Source: Glycomyces sambucus
GTDB taxonomy: Bacteria > Actinomycetota > Actinomycetes > Mycobacteriales > Micromonosporaceae
Length of the DNA: 64,000 nucleotides
Direction: 5' to 3'
Assembly (NCBI RefSeq): GCF_900102815.1
Contig: NZ_FNGF01000003.1
Location: 310,001 to 374,000 of the forward strand
The translations under genes were made by a program, and so were the position numbers. Of this stretch, positions 7,867 through 15,331 are shown in pieces; position 1 is the stretch's first letter; the number at the start of each line of letters is the position of its first letter. The notes under the pieces are model-generated. The model had not been told where the DNA came from and did not search any database. It saw nothing but the letters and a program-made list of their open reading frames with translations.

Positions 7867-9243
7867 CTATTCGGTGAGGAACAGGAAGTAGCCGATCGAG
7901 GCGAGCATGAGCACCCAGGCGATCGGGTGGACCTCCCGCCAGCGGCCCTTGGCGGCCATCATGATCGGGAAGAACACCAGGCCCAGGGCGATGCCGTTGG
8001 AGATCGAGTACGTCAGCGGCATCGCAGCGACGATGAGGAACGCCGGGATCGCGTACTCCAGCTTCGCCCACTCGATCTCGCCGAGCGCCTTCGCCATGAG
8101 CACGCCCACGACGATGAGCGCGGGCGCGGTGACCGCCGGGTTGTTGGCGACCAGGCCGAACACCGGGAACGCCACCAGCGACACGATGAACCAGAACCCG
8201 GTCGTCACCGCGGTCAGGCCGGTGCGGCCGCCGACCGAGACGCCCGCGGTCGACTCGATGTACGCGGTCGTGGTCGAGGTGCCGAGGACGGCGCCCGCGG
8301 AGGTCGCGATCGAGTCGGTGGCGAGGGCGCGGCCGGCGCGCGGCAGCTTGCCGTCCTTGACCAGGCCCGCCTGGCCGGCGACGGCGAAGAGCGTGCCGGC
8401 GGTGTCGAAGAAGTCCACGAACAGCATGGTCAGGATGACCGCGATCATGTGCACGGTGAACGCGTCCTCGAAGCCGGTGAAGGCCGCGCCGAACGAGTCG
8501 AGGTTCGGGGTGAAGCCCTCGGCGAGTTCGAAGTCGATGACACCGGTGAGGACGCCCAGGACCAGCGTGGCGAGCATGCCGTAGAACACGCCGCCCTTCC
8601 AGCCCAGGACCATGAAGACCGCGGTGGCGACCAGGCCGAACACGGTGAGCAGGACCGTCCCGGAGGTGAAGTCGCCGATCGTCACGAGCGTGGCCTCGGA
8701 GCCGACGACGATGCCGCCGCCCTTGAGGCCGATGAACGCGATGAACAGGCCGATGCCCGCGCCGACCGCCAGCTTGAGCTGCGCCGGGATCGCGTTGATG
8801 ATCGATTCGCGCGCGCCGGTCACGGCGAGGATGAAGAACAGCACGCCGGAGACGAGCGTGCCGGTGAGCGCGGTCTGCCACGGGATGCCGAGCGTGAGCA
8901 CCACGGTGAAGGCGAAGAACGCGTTCAGGCCCATGCCGGGGGCGGTGGCGATGGGGTAGCGGGCCCACAGGCCCATGACGAGGCAGCCGAGCGCCGAGGC
9001 GAGCGCGGTCGCGGTGAAGACCGCGCCCGGGTTCGGGGCGTCGACCCCGGCCGCGGACAGGCCGAAGCTGAGGATGCCGGGGTTGACCGCGAGGATGTAG
9101 GCCATCGCGAGGAAGGTCGTGGTCCCGGCGAGGACCTCGCGCTTCCAGTTGGTCTGGTTCTCGGTCATGCCGAAGTACTTGTCGACGCGTCCCGGTTCGG
9201 GCTCGGGCGCGTCCTTCTTCTCTTCTGTGGCTTCAGTGGCCAT
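7867..9243 (-). CDS. NCS2 purine permease, AzgA/PbuG-like
   Basis: Membrane transporter of 458 residues for hypoxanthine, guanine or adenine with proton symport. The start at 9243 has AGGAGT upstream; the longer frame to 9396 runs through noncoding-looking sequence. AzgA-branch landmarks are TTFLAMAYILAVNPGIL in helix 1, APGMGLNAFFAFTV near residue 95, and FVDFFDTAGTLFAVAGQAG near residue 275. The N-terminal 25 residues are hydrophilic and acidic. It is a single-gene unit with a palindrome flanked by direct repeats upstream (9303-9337). Confidence 0.93.
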   Translation of the reverse strand: MATEATEEKKDAPEPEPGRVDKYFGMTENQTNWKREVLAGTTTFLAMAYILAVNPGILSFGLSAAGVDAPNPGAVFTATALASALGCLVMGLWARYPIATAPGMGLNAFFAFTVVLTLGIPWQTALTGTLVSGVLFFILAVTGARESIINAIPAQLKLAVGAGIGLFIAFIGLKGGGIVVGSEATLVTIGDFTSGTVLLTVFGLVATAVFMVLGWKGGVFYGMLATLVLGVLTGVIDFELAEGFTPNLDSFGAAFTGFEDAFTVHMIAVILTMLFVDFFDTAGTLFAVAGQAGLVKDGKLPRAGRALATDSIATSAGAVLGTSTTTAYIESTAGVSVGGRTGLTAVTTGFWFIVSLVAFPVFGLVANNPAVTAPALIVVGVLMAKALGEIEWAKLEYAIPAFLIVAAMPLTYSISNGIALGLVFFPIMMAAKGRWREVHPIAWVLMLASIGYFLFLTE

Positions 9244-9302
9244 GTGGCGGGCACTCCTGTGCGGGCGTGGTGGATGCCGGGCAGCAGGCACCATGGGAAA
9301 CA

Positions 9303-9337
9303 GGGTAATGGGGCAGGTACTGAACCTGCGGGTAATG
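9303..9337. promoter_or_regulatory. Palindrome flanked by direct repeats upstream of the purine permease
   Basis: GCAGGT (9313-9318) and ACCTGC (9324-9329) form a perfect inverted repeat around ACTGA. Identical GGGTAATG octamers at 9303-9310 and 9330-9337 flank it. The element lies 60-95 bases before the permease start, in leader or promoter position. It looks like an operator; I cannot match it to a known regulator. Confidence 0.45.
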
Positions 9338-9419
9338 TACCGGGTCCGCCACGGAAAGAGAAGCGAGCAGGGCGCGAAGTTGTGAGTTTTACACACTCTT
9401 CACAGGCCGGGGACAAGGC

Positions 9420-9458
9420 GACGCCCCGGAGCCAAGGGGGGGACGGCTCCGGGGCGTC
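9420..9458. terminator. Strong stem-loop, first of a tandem pair
   Basis: GACGCCCCGGAGCC (9420-9433) pairs perfectly with GGCTCCGGGGCGTC (9445-9458), with loop AAGGGGGGGAC. It lies between the purine permease and the LPXTG gene and could be a terminator or part of a small RNA. Confidence 0.6.
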
Positions 9459-9467
9459 GACTTAGGG

Positions 9468-9501
9468 TCGAGCCCCCGGTGGCAGGATTCCGGGGGCTCG
9501 A
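9468..9501. terminator. Strong stem-loop, second of a tandem pair
   Basis: TCGAGCCCCCGG (9468-9479) pairs with CCGGGGGCTCGA (9490-9501) around a ten-base loop. It is only nine bases from the previous hairpin. Confidence 0.6.
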
Positions 9502-9611
9502 CAAGGACCGCACCGTCAAGCAGCGGGCGGTAGTCGGAGGTCTCGCCCCGGCGCGCACTCCGCCGGGCTCCCTGCCCTGAGACAACTGCTAAACGCGGCG
9601 GCACCGCATGC

Positions 9612-9633
9612 GGTTGCATAACGGTTCCATAAC
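9612..9633. repeat. Two tandem 11-bp units
   Basis: GGTTGCATAAC (9612-9622) is followed directly by GGTTCCATAAC (9623-9633), with one mismatch. Head-to-tail 11-mers of this type resemble PhoP-box direct repeats only weakly. They lie just beyond the LPXTG gene terminator. Confidence 0.4.
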
Positions 9634-9661
9634 GGGCGCGATTTTTTTCGGACCGCGCCCG
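9633..9661 (-). terminator. Terminator of the TTSEEE-repeat LPXTG gene
   Basis: CGGGCGCG (9633-9640) pairs with CGCGCCCG (9654-9661). The hairpin is six bases beyond the gene's stop, and its loop holds a run of seven A/T. Confidence 0.65.
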
Positions 9662-9667
9662 CACCCC

Positions 9668-10768
9668 CTACTGCTCCTCGACTTCCTTGCGGCGGCGCAG
9701 GAACACGAGGATCACGATGCCGGCGACGAGCGCGATGGCGGCGCCGACCAGGTAGTACGTGAGGGACGAACCGGTCGTCGGCAGCGCCGACCCGGCCGGG
9801 GAGGTCGACACCGAGCCGGGAGCGGAACTGGTCGCGGCGGCCGAGCTCGACTCGGTGGCACTGGACGACTCCTCGGTCCCGGTGGTGGCCTCCTCGGACG
9901 TGGTCTCCTCGGACGAGGTGGTCTCTTCTTCAGAGGTCGTCTCCTCCTCAGAAGTGGTCTCCTCCTGGGAGGTGGTCTCCTCTTCGGAGGTGGTCTCCTC
10001 CTCGGAGGTCGTCTCCTCTTCCGAGGTGGTCTCCTCCTCAGATGTCGTTTCCTCTTCCGAGGTGGTCTCCTCCTCGGAAGTCGTTTCCTCTTCCGAGGTG
10101 GTCTCCTCCTCGGAAGTCGTTTCCTCTTCCGAGGTGGTCTCCTCCTCAGAAGTCGTCTCTTCCTCGGAAGTGGTCTCCTCTTCCGAGGTGGTCTCTTCCT
10201 CGGAGGTCGTCTCCTCCTCCGAGGTGGTCTCCTCGGACGAGGTCGTCTCCTCAGACGAGGTGGTCGGCTCCTCGCTGGGGGTCTCCTCCCCCGGGGGCTC
10301 CTCGGTCGCGGGGCAGGTGTGGGTCAGGTTGAACTTGGCCTTGTCGTCCTGCTTCTTGAGCTTGACCTCGGCCTCGGCGTCGACGAGCGTGAGCCCGGCG
10401 GGCGTCACGATGTACGCCTTGTTGTTCCCCGAGCCCGAGACGATCCCGCCGTGGTCGTTCGTGTTGTAGAACCAGGTGTCGCCGTCCTCGTCCTCGAACT
10501 CGGCCTCGATGTAGCGGAAGTTCCCCTCCGCCTTGACCGAGGCCGGGAGCACGAAGACCCAGCCGTCGAGCCAGTCGTCGGTGTCGTCGGGGATCTGGTC
10601 GCAGCTGTTCTTGAAGTCCTCGGCGGTCGTCGGGACGTTGCCGTGGTTGATCGGGATGAACTGCGTGTCGCCCGCGAGCGCGGGCACGGCGAAGGCGAGC
10701 GCGACGGCTCCGGCGAGGCCGGAGGCGAGCATGGCGCCGGCCAGCTTCTGATGGCGTGAGAGTTTCAA
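9668..10768 (-). CDS. LPXTG-anchored surface protein with a (TTSEEE)n stalk
   Basis: Predicted sortase substrate of about 366 residues. I take the TTG at 10768 as start because GGAG lies nine bases upstream and it gives a clean signal peptide (KLSRHQK, hydrophobic core, cut near PALAG). A globular domain of about 135 residues with two cysteines follows; it is shared with the neighbour at 11001. Then comes an acidic stalk of 21 hexapeptides (TTSEEE and variants), a Ser/Ala linker, the sorting motif LPTTG, one helix and an RRRKEVEEQ tail. Function unknown. The stalk would hold the head away from the wall. Confidence 0.9.
   Translation of the reverse strand: MKLSRHQKLAGAMLASGLAGAVALAFAVPALAGDTQFIPINHGNVPTTAEDFKNSCDQIPDDTDDWLDGWVFVLPASVKAEGNFRYIEAEFEDEDGDTWFYNTNDHGGIVSGSGNNKAYIVTPAGLTLVDAEAEVKLKKQDDKAKFNLTHTCPATEEPPGEETPSEEPTTSSEETTSSEETTSEEETTSEEETTSEEETTSEEETTSEEETTSEEETTSEEETTSEEETTSEEETTSEEETTSEEETTSEEETTSEEETTSEEETTSQEETTSEEETTSEEETTSSEETTSEEATTGTEESSSATESSSAAATSSAPGSVSTSPAGSALPTTGSSLTYYLVGAAIALVAGIVILVFLRRRKEVEEQ
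9888..10264 (-). repeat. Twenty-one 18-bp units coding for TTSEEE hexapeptides
   Basis: A continuous in-frame array. Units vary at synonymous sites, with a few TTSSEE, TTSQEE and TTSEEA variants at the ends. Because the unit is a multiple of three, slippage changes stalk length without breaking the frame. Confidence 0.95.
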
Positions 10769-10800
10769 GGGAGTGCACTCCGTGATGGGTCGTCGGAGGT

Positions 10801-10880
10801 GTCGAACGTGCCGGTTCGACGGCGCCTGGGCCAGGCGCGGACGAGATGACCACGCAGGCGGGTGCACGGCAGTTGCACCC
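10801..10880 (-). promoter_or_regulatory. Leader with three consecutive inverted repeats upstream of the LPXTG gene
   Basis: Arms are GTCGAAC/GTTCGAC (10801-10820), GCGCCTGG/CCAGGCGC (10822-10838) and GGGTGCA/TGCACCC (10860-10880), all perfect. They fill the 5' region from 33 to 112 bases before the TTG start. They could be operators, an mRNA-stabilising leader or an attenuator; no known riboswitch is recognised. Confidence 0.4.
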
Positions 10881-10949
10881 CGAACGGGTGGTTCCGGGAT
10901 TCGTCCGAACGGCTGACCTGCCAATCCATCCCGAAATCGCCGAAAAACG

Positions 10950-10985
10950 ACGGCGTCCCCGGGGCCGAGGCCCTGAGGACGCCGT
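10950..10985 (-). terminator. Intrinsic terminator of the second LPXTG gene
   Basis: On the minus strand ACGGCGTCC pairs with GGACGCCGT and is followed by CGTTTTTCGG. It is one of the few terminators here with a clear T-run. It starts 16 bases past the stop codon. Confidence 0.8.
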
Positions 10986-11000
10986 GTCGGGAGGTTCGGT

Positions 11001-11666
11001 CTAGGACTCCTGGGACTCGCGGCGGCGCAGGATCAGGAGCAGTGCGGCGCCCGCTGCGGCGAGGGCCGCGGCCGTGACGAACGCGGTCCCGAGCGGGAGT
11101 CCGGTCACGGGCAGGATCGGGCCGGTCGGGGAGCTCGACTCCCCGGCGCTCGGGCTCTCCTCGCCAGAGGTGGACGGCTCCTCGCTCGGCGAGGTCGGCT
11201 CCTCGGTCGCCGAGGGCTCTTCGGTCGGCGCGCCGAGGCAGGTGCGGTCGAGGTCGAAGGTCGCGCCTTCGGCGGGGTCCTCGACCAGGGCGTCGGCGTC
11301 GAGGAGGGTCCAGCCGGTCGGCGCGGTGACGTACGCCGAGTCCGCGCCGAGGACGCCGCCGTGGACCCCCATGGTGCGGGTGCGCTCGCTGCCGGTCGCG
11401 TCGGCGTAGGTCGCGGTGATGTCGATGAAGCCGCCCTCGGCCTCGGCCTCGGCGGGGAGCCGGAAGATCCAGTAGTCGTGGTCGTCGCTCGGTTCGGTCA
11501 GGCCCTCGCAGGAGTGGGTGCCGAACTCCTCTGCGGTGGTGGGGATCTGGTCGCGGTCGACGAGGATGATGACCTCGGCGGCCTGTGCGGGTGCGGCGAG
11601 CGCGAGGACCGCGGCGGTGCCGGCGGCGGCCGCGAGGCCGGTGGTGAGGGAACGCTTGATTCGCAT
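11001..11666 (-). CDS. LPXTG-anchored surface protein, short-stalk paralogue
   Basis: 221 residues from the ATG at 11666 (GGAG eight bases upstream). The signal peptide MRIKRSLTTGLAAAAG is followed by cleavage near AQAA. The head domain matches the 9668 protein: an IPTTAEEF-type motif, an early Cys, LPAEAEAEGGFIDI, a Gly-rich turn, an AYVTAPTGWTLLDADA segment (AYIVTPAGLTLVDAEA in the paralogue) and a closing Cys. A short Ser/Glu/Pro stalk, LPVTG, a helix and RRRESQES complete a sortase signal. Function unknown. The pair is a tandem duplication that diverged mainly in stalk length. Confidence 0.9.
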   Translation of the reverse strand: MRIKRSLTTGLAAAAGTAAVLALAAPAQAAEVIILVDRDQIPTTAEEFGTHSCEGLTEPSDDHDYWIFRLPAEAEAEGGFIDITATYADATGSERTRTMGVHGGVLGADSAYVTAPTGWTLLDADALVEDPAEGATFDLDRTCLGAPTEEPSATEEPTSPSEEPSTSGEESPSAGESSSPTGPILPVTGLPLGTAFVTAAALAAAGAALLLILRRRESQES

Positions 11667-11812
11667 GGAGGGGACTCCGAACGGCTCGACCGGAGGTGTG
11701 ACCCTGCCGGATGCGGAGGTGGGCATTAGCATCACGTTCGGCGTTGAGCTGCGGTTGCGTCCGCGTTCACCTGTTGTTCAGCAGGACCGGGCCGACGCTC
11801 GCGGCGGCATGG

Positions 11813-11824
11813 ATCCTATAGGAT
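11813..11824. promoter_or_regulatory. Perfect 12-bp palindrome overlapping the fucosidase ribosome site
   Basis: ATCCTATAGGAT lies six bases before the ATG at 11831 and contains the AGGA that would serve as ribosome binding site. Symmetric TCC-TATA-GGA sites are bound by some GntR-family sugar repressors; the regulator here is unknown and not encoded next door. Confidence 0.55.
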
Positions 11825-11830
11825 ACCGGC

Positions 11831-14095
11831 ATGTCGCGAGCACTGAAGCTGAGCTATGACGCACCCGCGGAAGCCTGGCACGACGGCCTCCCCCTGGGGA
11901 ACGGCCGGATCGGGGCCATGCTGTGGGGGGACCGGATCGACCTGAACGAGGACGGCTTCTGGGCGGGCGGCGGCGCGCACCCCGTGCCCGACGGCGTCGA
12001 GGGCATCGCGGCCGAGGCCGCCGAGCTGGTGCGCCGCGGCGAGTACTTCGCCGCCGATCAGCTCGTCTCCCGCCTCCAGGGCCCGAGCCCCCACGCCTAC
12101 CAGCCCGCGGGCGCGTTCATCGCGGTCCACTCCGACTCCACCTCCGACCCCGAGACCGGCACCGAGCACCGCGAGCTCGACCTGCGCGACGGTGTCGCGA
12201 CGGCCGTGCGCGGCCGGGTCCGCCAGGAGGTCTTCGCGTCGGTCGCCTACGACGTCATCGCGATCCGCTGGAGCGCCGACGAGCCGTTCGACCTCGATCT
12301 GCGCTTCGCGTGGCCGCACGAGGGCGGCTCGACCGTCGCCGACTACGACGAGTTGAGCTTCACCGGGCACGCGCCCGTGAGCGTCCAGAGCGGCACGCCC
12401 GACTACTCGTCCACCGCGGGCGTGCGCCGGCTCGGCCTGAACGCGCAGCTGCGCTGCGACGGCGACGCGGCCCCCGCCGAGGGCGGGCACCGCTTCACCG
12501 GCTGCCGGGAAATCGAGGTCTACCTGGCGCTCCGCTCCGACTTCGACGGGGACGCGGCCCTCGACCGGGCGCGGGACGAGGCCCGGCGCGCCGCAGCGAA
12601 CGGCTGGAAGGGCCTCCTCCACGACCACGTCGCGGCCCACCGGTCCGTGATGGACCGGGTCGGCCTCGAACTCGGTCCGCAAGAGCCCGTTGAGGAACCG
12701 ACCTCGGAGCGGCTGCGCCGCCGCGCGGCGGGCGGGTCCGACGAGGGCCTGGCGGTGCTCGCGTTCCAGTTCGGGCGCTACCTCCTGGCCGCGTCCTCGC
12801 GGCCGGGCACGCAGGCCGCGAACCTCCAGGGCATCTGGAACGACCGGGTCACGCCGCCGTGGAACTGCGACTACACCACCAACATCAACGTCGAGATGAA
12901 CTACTGGCCCGCCGAGACCTGCGGCCTGCCGGAGTTCCACGAGCCGCTGTTCGACCTCGTCGACGGGCTCGCGGCCACCGGTGCCGAGACCGCGCGGAGG
13001 CTCTACGGCGCGGGCGGCTGGTGCTGCCACCACAACACCGACTACTGGCGCCTGACCACGCCCGTCGACGGCCGGGCCTGCTGGCAGGCGTGGCCGATGG
13101 GCGGGCTGTGGCTGTCGATGCACCTCGCCGAGCACTGGAGGTTCGGGCGCGACGAGGAGTTCCTGGCCGACCGGCTCCCCGTGGTCCTCGGCGCGGCGCG
13201 CTTCGCGTTCGACCGCCTCTCGGAGGGCAGGGACGGCACGCTGGTCACCAGCCCCGCGTCGAGCCCGGAGAACGAGTTCGTCACGCCGCAGGGGAACTCG
13301 GCGATCGACGAGTCGACGGGGATGGACGCGGCGCTCGTGCGCGAGCTGTTCGCGTTCGTGGTCGAGGCCGCCGACGTGGTCGCCGAGACCCTGCACGGCG
13401 CGGACCTCCAGCTCGTCAAGGACATCGAGGAGGCGCTGCCGCGCCTGGCCGGCCCGAAGGTCGGCGCCGACGGGCGGCTCCTGGAGTGGGCGGACGAGCG
13501 CGAGGAGGCCGAGCCGCACCACCGGCACGTCTCGCACCTGTACGGGGTCTTCCCCGGCGACTCGCTCGCCGACTCCCCCGAGCTGCTCGACGCGGCCCGC
13601 AAGAGCCTCGAAGCGCGCGGCGACGCCGGGACCGGCTGGTCGCTCGCGTGGAAGACCGCGCTGTGGGCGCGCCTGGGCGACGGCGACCGGGCGCACCGGC
13701 TGCTCGGGGAGTTCCTGACCCCGGTCGGGTTCCGCGGCGAGGGCGCGGAGTACGCCGACGGCGGCGTCTACTCCTCGCTGCTGTGCGCGCACCCGCCGTT
13801 CCAGATCGACGGGAACTTCGGGACGACCGCGGCGATCGCCGAGATGCTGGTGCAGTCGCACCGCACCGACGACGGCGACCCGGTGATCGAACTGCTCCCG
13901 GCGCTGCCGGGCGCGTGGCCCGAGGGCGAGGTGCGGGGCCTGCGGGCCCGCGGCGGGGTCACCGTCGAGCGCCTGGCCTGGAAGGACGGGGAGGTCACGG
14001 ACCTGGAGCTGGTGTCGGCCGGCGGCGCGCGGGTGCTGGTGCGGGGCCAGGCCGTGCACCTCGCGGCCGGCGTCCCGTGGACGCTCGCGGTCTGA
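11831..14095 (+). CDS. GH95 family alpha-L-fucosidase
   Basis: Cytoplasmic enzyme of 754 residues (no signal peptide) that removes alpha-linked L-fucose by inversion; some GH95 members act on L-galactose. The order is the N-terminal beta-sandwich (LPLGNGRIGAMLWG), a linker, an (alpha/alpha)6 barrel and a C-terminal beta domain. Diagnostic motifs are SSRPGTQAANLQGIWN, YTTNINVEMNYWPAET (its two Asn match the catalytic asparagines of characterised members), HHNTDYWR, and FQIDGNFGTTAAI near residue 655. It is a single gene behind a palindromic operator, with no transporter beside it, so it may use intracellular oligosaccharides. Confidence 0.93.
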   Translation: MSRALKLSYDAPAEAWHDGLPLGNGRIGAMLWGDRIDLNEDGFWAGGGAHPVPDGVEGIAAEAAELVRRGEYFAADQLVSRLQGPSPHAYQPAGAFIAVHSDSTSDPETGTEHRELDLRDGVATAVRGRVRQEVFASVAYDVIAIRWSADEPFDLDLRFAWPHEGGSTVADYDELSFTGHAPVSVQSGTPDYSSTAGVRRLGLNAQLRCDGDAAPAEGGHRFTGCREIEVYLALRSDFDGDAALDRARDEARRAAANGWKGLLHDHVAAHRSVMDRVGLELGPQEPVEEPTSERLRRRAAGGSDEGLAVLAFQFGRYLLAASSRPGTQAANLQGIWNDRVTPPWNCDYTTNINVEMNYWPAETCGLPEFHEPLFDLVDGLAATGAETARRLYGAGGWCCHHNTDYWRLTTPVDGRACWQAWPMGGLWLSMHLAEHWRFGRDEEFLADRLPVVLGAARFAFDRLSEGRDGTLVTSPASSPENEFVTPQGNSAIDESTGMDAALVRELFAFVVEAADVVAETLHGADLQLVKDIEEALPRLAGPKVGADGRLLEWADEREEAEPHHRHVSHLYGVFPGDSLADSPELLDAARKSLEARGDAGTGWSLAWKTALWARLGDGDRAHRLLGEFLTPVGFRGEGAEYADGGVYSSLLCAHPPFQIDGNFGTTAAIAEMLVQSHRTDDGDPVIELLPALPGAWPEGEVRGLRARGGVTVERLAWKDGEVTDLELVSAGGARVLVRGQAVHLAAGVPWTLAV

Positions 14096-14116
14096 AGCGG
14101 CTTTAGGACACAGGGG

Positions 14117-14147
14117 AGCGGCCGGAGTCCAGAGGACTCCGGCCGCT
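14117..14147. terminator. Bidirectional terminator after the fucosidase gene
   Basis: AGCGGCCGGAGTCC (14117-14130) pairs perfectly with GGACTCCGGCCGCT (14134-14147). It serves the fucosidase and the convergent secreted-protein gene. Confidence 0.85.
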
Positions 14148-14169
14148 TGGGTATGAAAGACGATCCCGG

Positions 14170-14670
14170 TCAGCAGGTGGACGTGACGTTCGCCTGTCCG
14201 ACAGAGAAACCGCAGACGGACCACTGGAAGGCTCCGGTGGTGTCGGCGTTGACCAGCGACATCCCGCTCCCGGGACTGACCGGTTCCTGCGGGCCCTGGA
14301 TCGAGTTGTCGCACACGGCGCCCTGGGCCTCGGCCGCGACCGCGACCCCGCAGACCTTCCACTTCGCGAAGTTCCGCAGGTCGACGTTGGCGAGCGAGGC
14401 GCCACCGTAGCCCGCGGGGGTCTCCGGAAGGGCCTCGCCGTGCGCCATCTCGTCCGGTGCGGGCGATCCGAGGACCGTCCCGCAGGCCATGTCCGTGATC
14501 GCGCCGGCCTGGTCGGACTCGCAGACGCCGGGAAGGACCGAGTCGTGCTCGGACTCCACGGTGGCGAGCGTCAGCCAGTCGGGTGTGGAGGCCTGGGCCG
14601 CCCCGCCCGTGAGCGCCGCTGCCGCGGCGGCTGCGGCGGCCGAGACCGCCACCATGGTGGTGTTTCGCAT
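14170..14670 (-). CDS. Small secreted protein with two divergent Cys-pair repeats
   Basis: 166 residues: signal peptide (MRNTTMVAV, Ala-rich core, cut near AQA), about 60 residues of unmatched sequence with two cysteines, then two copies of the pattern S-L-x-N-x-D...W-x-V-C-G-x(11)-C. These are SLANVDLRNFAKWKVCG... and SLVNADTTGAFQWSVCG... . The Cys-x12-Cys spacing and the preceding Trp are those of the three genes upstream, so this is a diverged member of the same family. It ends on the last repeat cysteine. Function not known; see findings. Confidence 0.8.
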   Translation of the reverse strand: MRNTTMVAVSAAAAAAAAALTGGAAQASTPDWLTLATVESEHDSVLPGVCESDQAGAITDMACGTVLGSPAPDEMAHGEALPETPAGYGGASLANVDLRNFAKWKVCGVAVAAEAQGAVCDNSIQGPQEPVSPGSGMSLVNADTTGAFQWSVCGFSVGQANVTSTC

Positions 14671-14713
14671 GTTCCTCTACCTTTTCTCGACCAAACCGGG
14701 GGAGGCGACTGGT

Positions 14714-15268
14714 CTAGTAGTCGCCCTGGTCGTCGCCCTTGTCGGGGTGGTCGCCGTCGTCGGAGACGTGGTCGGCGTTGAGGCACTGCTGGTTCCACGA
14801 CGGCGCGACGAGCACGTTCTGGCCGCAGATCTGCCAGTGCGCGGCCGAGGAGGCGTCGAGGTTGGCGGCCGAGACCTCGCTGGAGTCGATGCCCGAGCCC
14901 GCGTTGTCGCCGAAGTGGTCGCGGTTGTCGCAGACCTGGTCGAACGACTGGGCGAGCACGTTCTGGCCGCAGATCTGCCAGTGCGCGGCCGAGGAGGCGT
15001 CGACGTTGGCGAGCGAGACGTCGCCGGCGTCGACGCCGGAGCCCTGGTCGTCGCCGAAGTGGTCGCGGTTGTCGCAGTTCTGGTCGTACGACTGGGTCAG
15101 GATGTTCTGACCGCAGATCTGCCAGTGCGCGGCCGACGACGCGTCGACGTTGACGAGGGACACGGGGCCGGCGTTGACACCGGAGGCCGCGGCCATGACG
15201 GGCGAAGCCGCACCGAGGGCGGCGACGGCGCCGGCAGCGGCGGCGGTGACGGCGAGAACCTTGCGCAT
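14714..15268 (-). CDS. Small secreted protein with three Cys-pair repeats
   Basis: 184 residues. The signal peptide (MRKVLAVTAAAAGAVAALG, cut near MAAA) is followed by three repeats of about 44 residues. Each has SGV-x-A-G-x-VSL-x-NVDASSAAHWQICGQN and a second Cys 12-13 residues after the first, then DNRDHFG or NADH. The C-terminus is a short acidic tail (DKGDDQGDY). The start is supported by AAAGGA. The pattern resembles chaplins (CGN-x-V ... FGN-x-C) with a shorter loop between the cysteines, but I would not assign it to that family. Confidence 0.85.
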   Translation of the reverse strand: MRKVLAVTAAAAGAVAALGAASPVMAAASGVNAGPVSLVNVDASSAAHWQICGQNILTQSYDQNCDNRDHFGDDQGSGVDAGDVSLANVDASSAAHWQICGQNVLAQSFDQVCDNRDHFGDNAGSGIDSSEVSAANLDASSAAHWQICGQNVLVAPSWNQQCLNADHVSDDGDHPDKGDDQGDY

Positions 15269-15292
15269 GTGATGAGTCCTTTCGTAAGTGAC

Positions 15293-15323
15293 GGGGCGGG
15301 CCCTCAGGCTGAGGGCCCGCCCC
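15293..15323 (-). terminator. Terminator between repeat-protein genes
   Basis: GGGGCGGGCCCTCAG and CTGAGGGCCCGCCCC form a perfect 15-bp stem with a single central base. It starts nine bases past the stop of the 15332 gene. Confidence 0.8.
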
Positions 15324-15331
15324 CGGTCGAA

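Noticed and set aside
7426-9465. A 679-residue plus-strand frame across the ABC permease end and purine permease
   Set aside because: It reads antisense to the permease, has highly charged low-complexity content and crosses a terminator.
9888-10264. A possible CRISPR array
   Set aside because: The 18-bp periodicity has no spacers and encodes a continuous hexapeptide repeat in an LPXTG protein.
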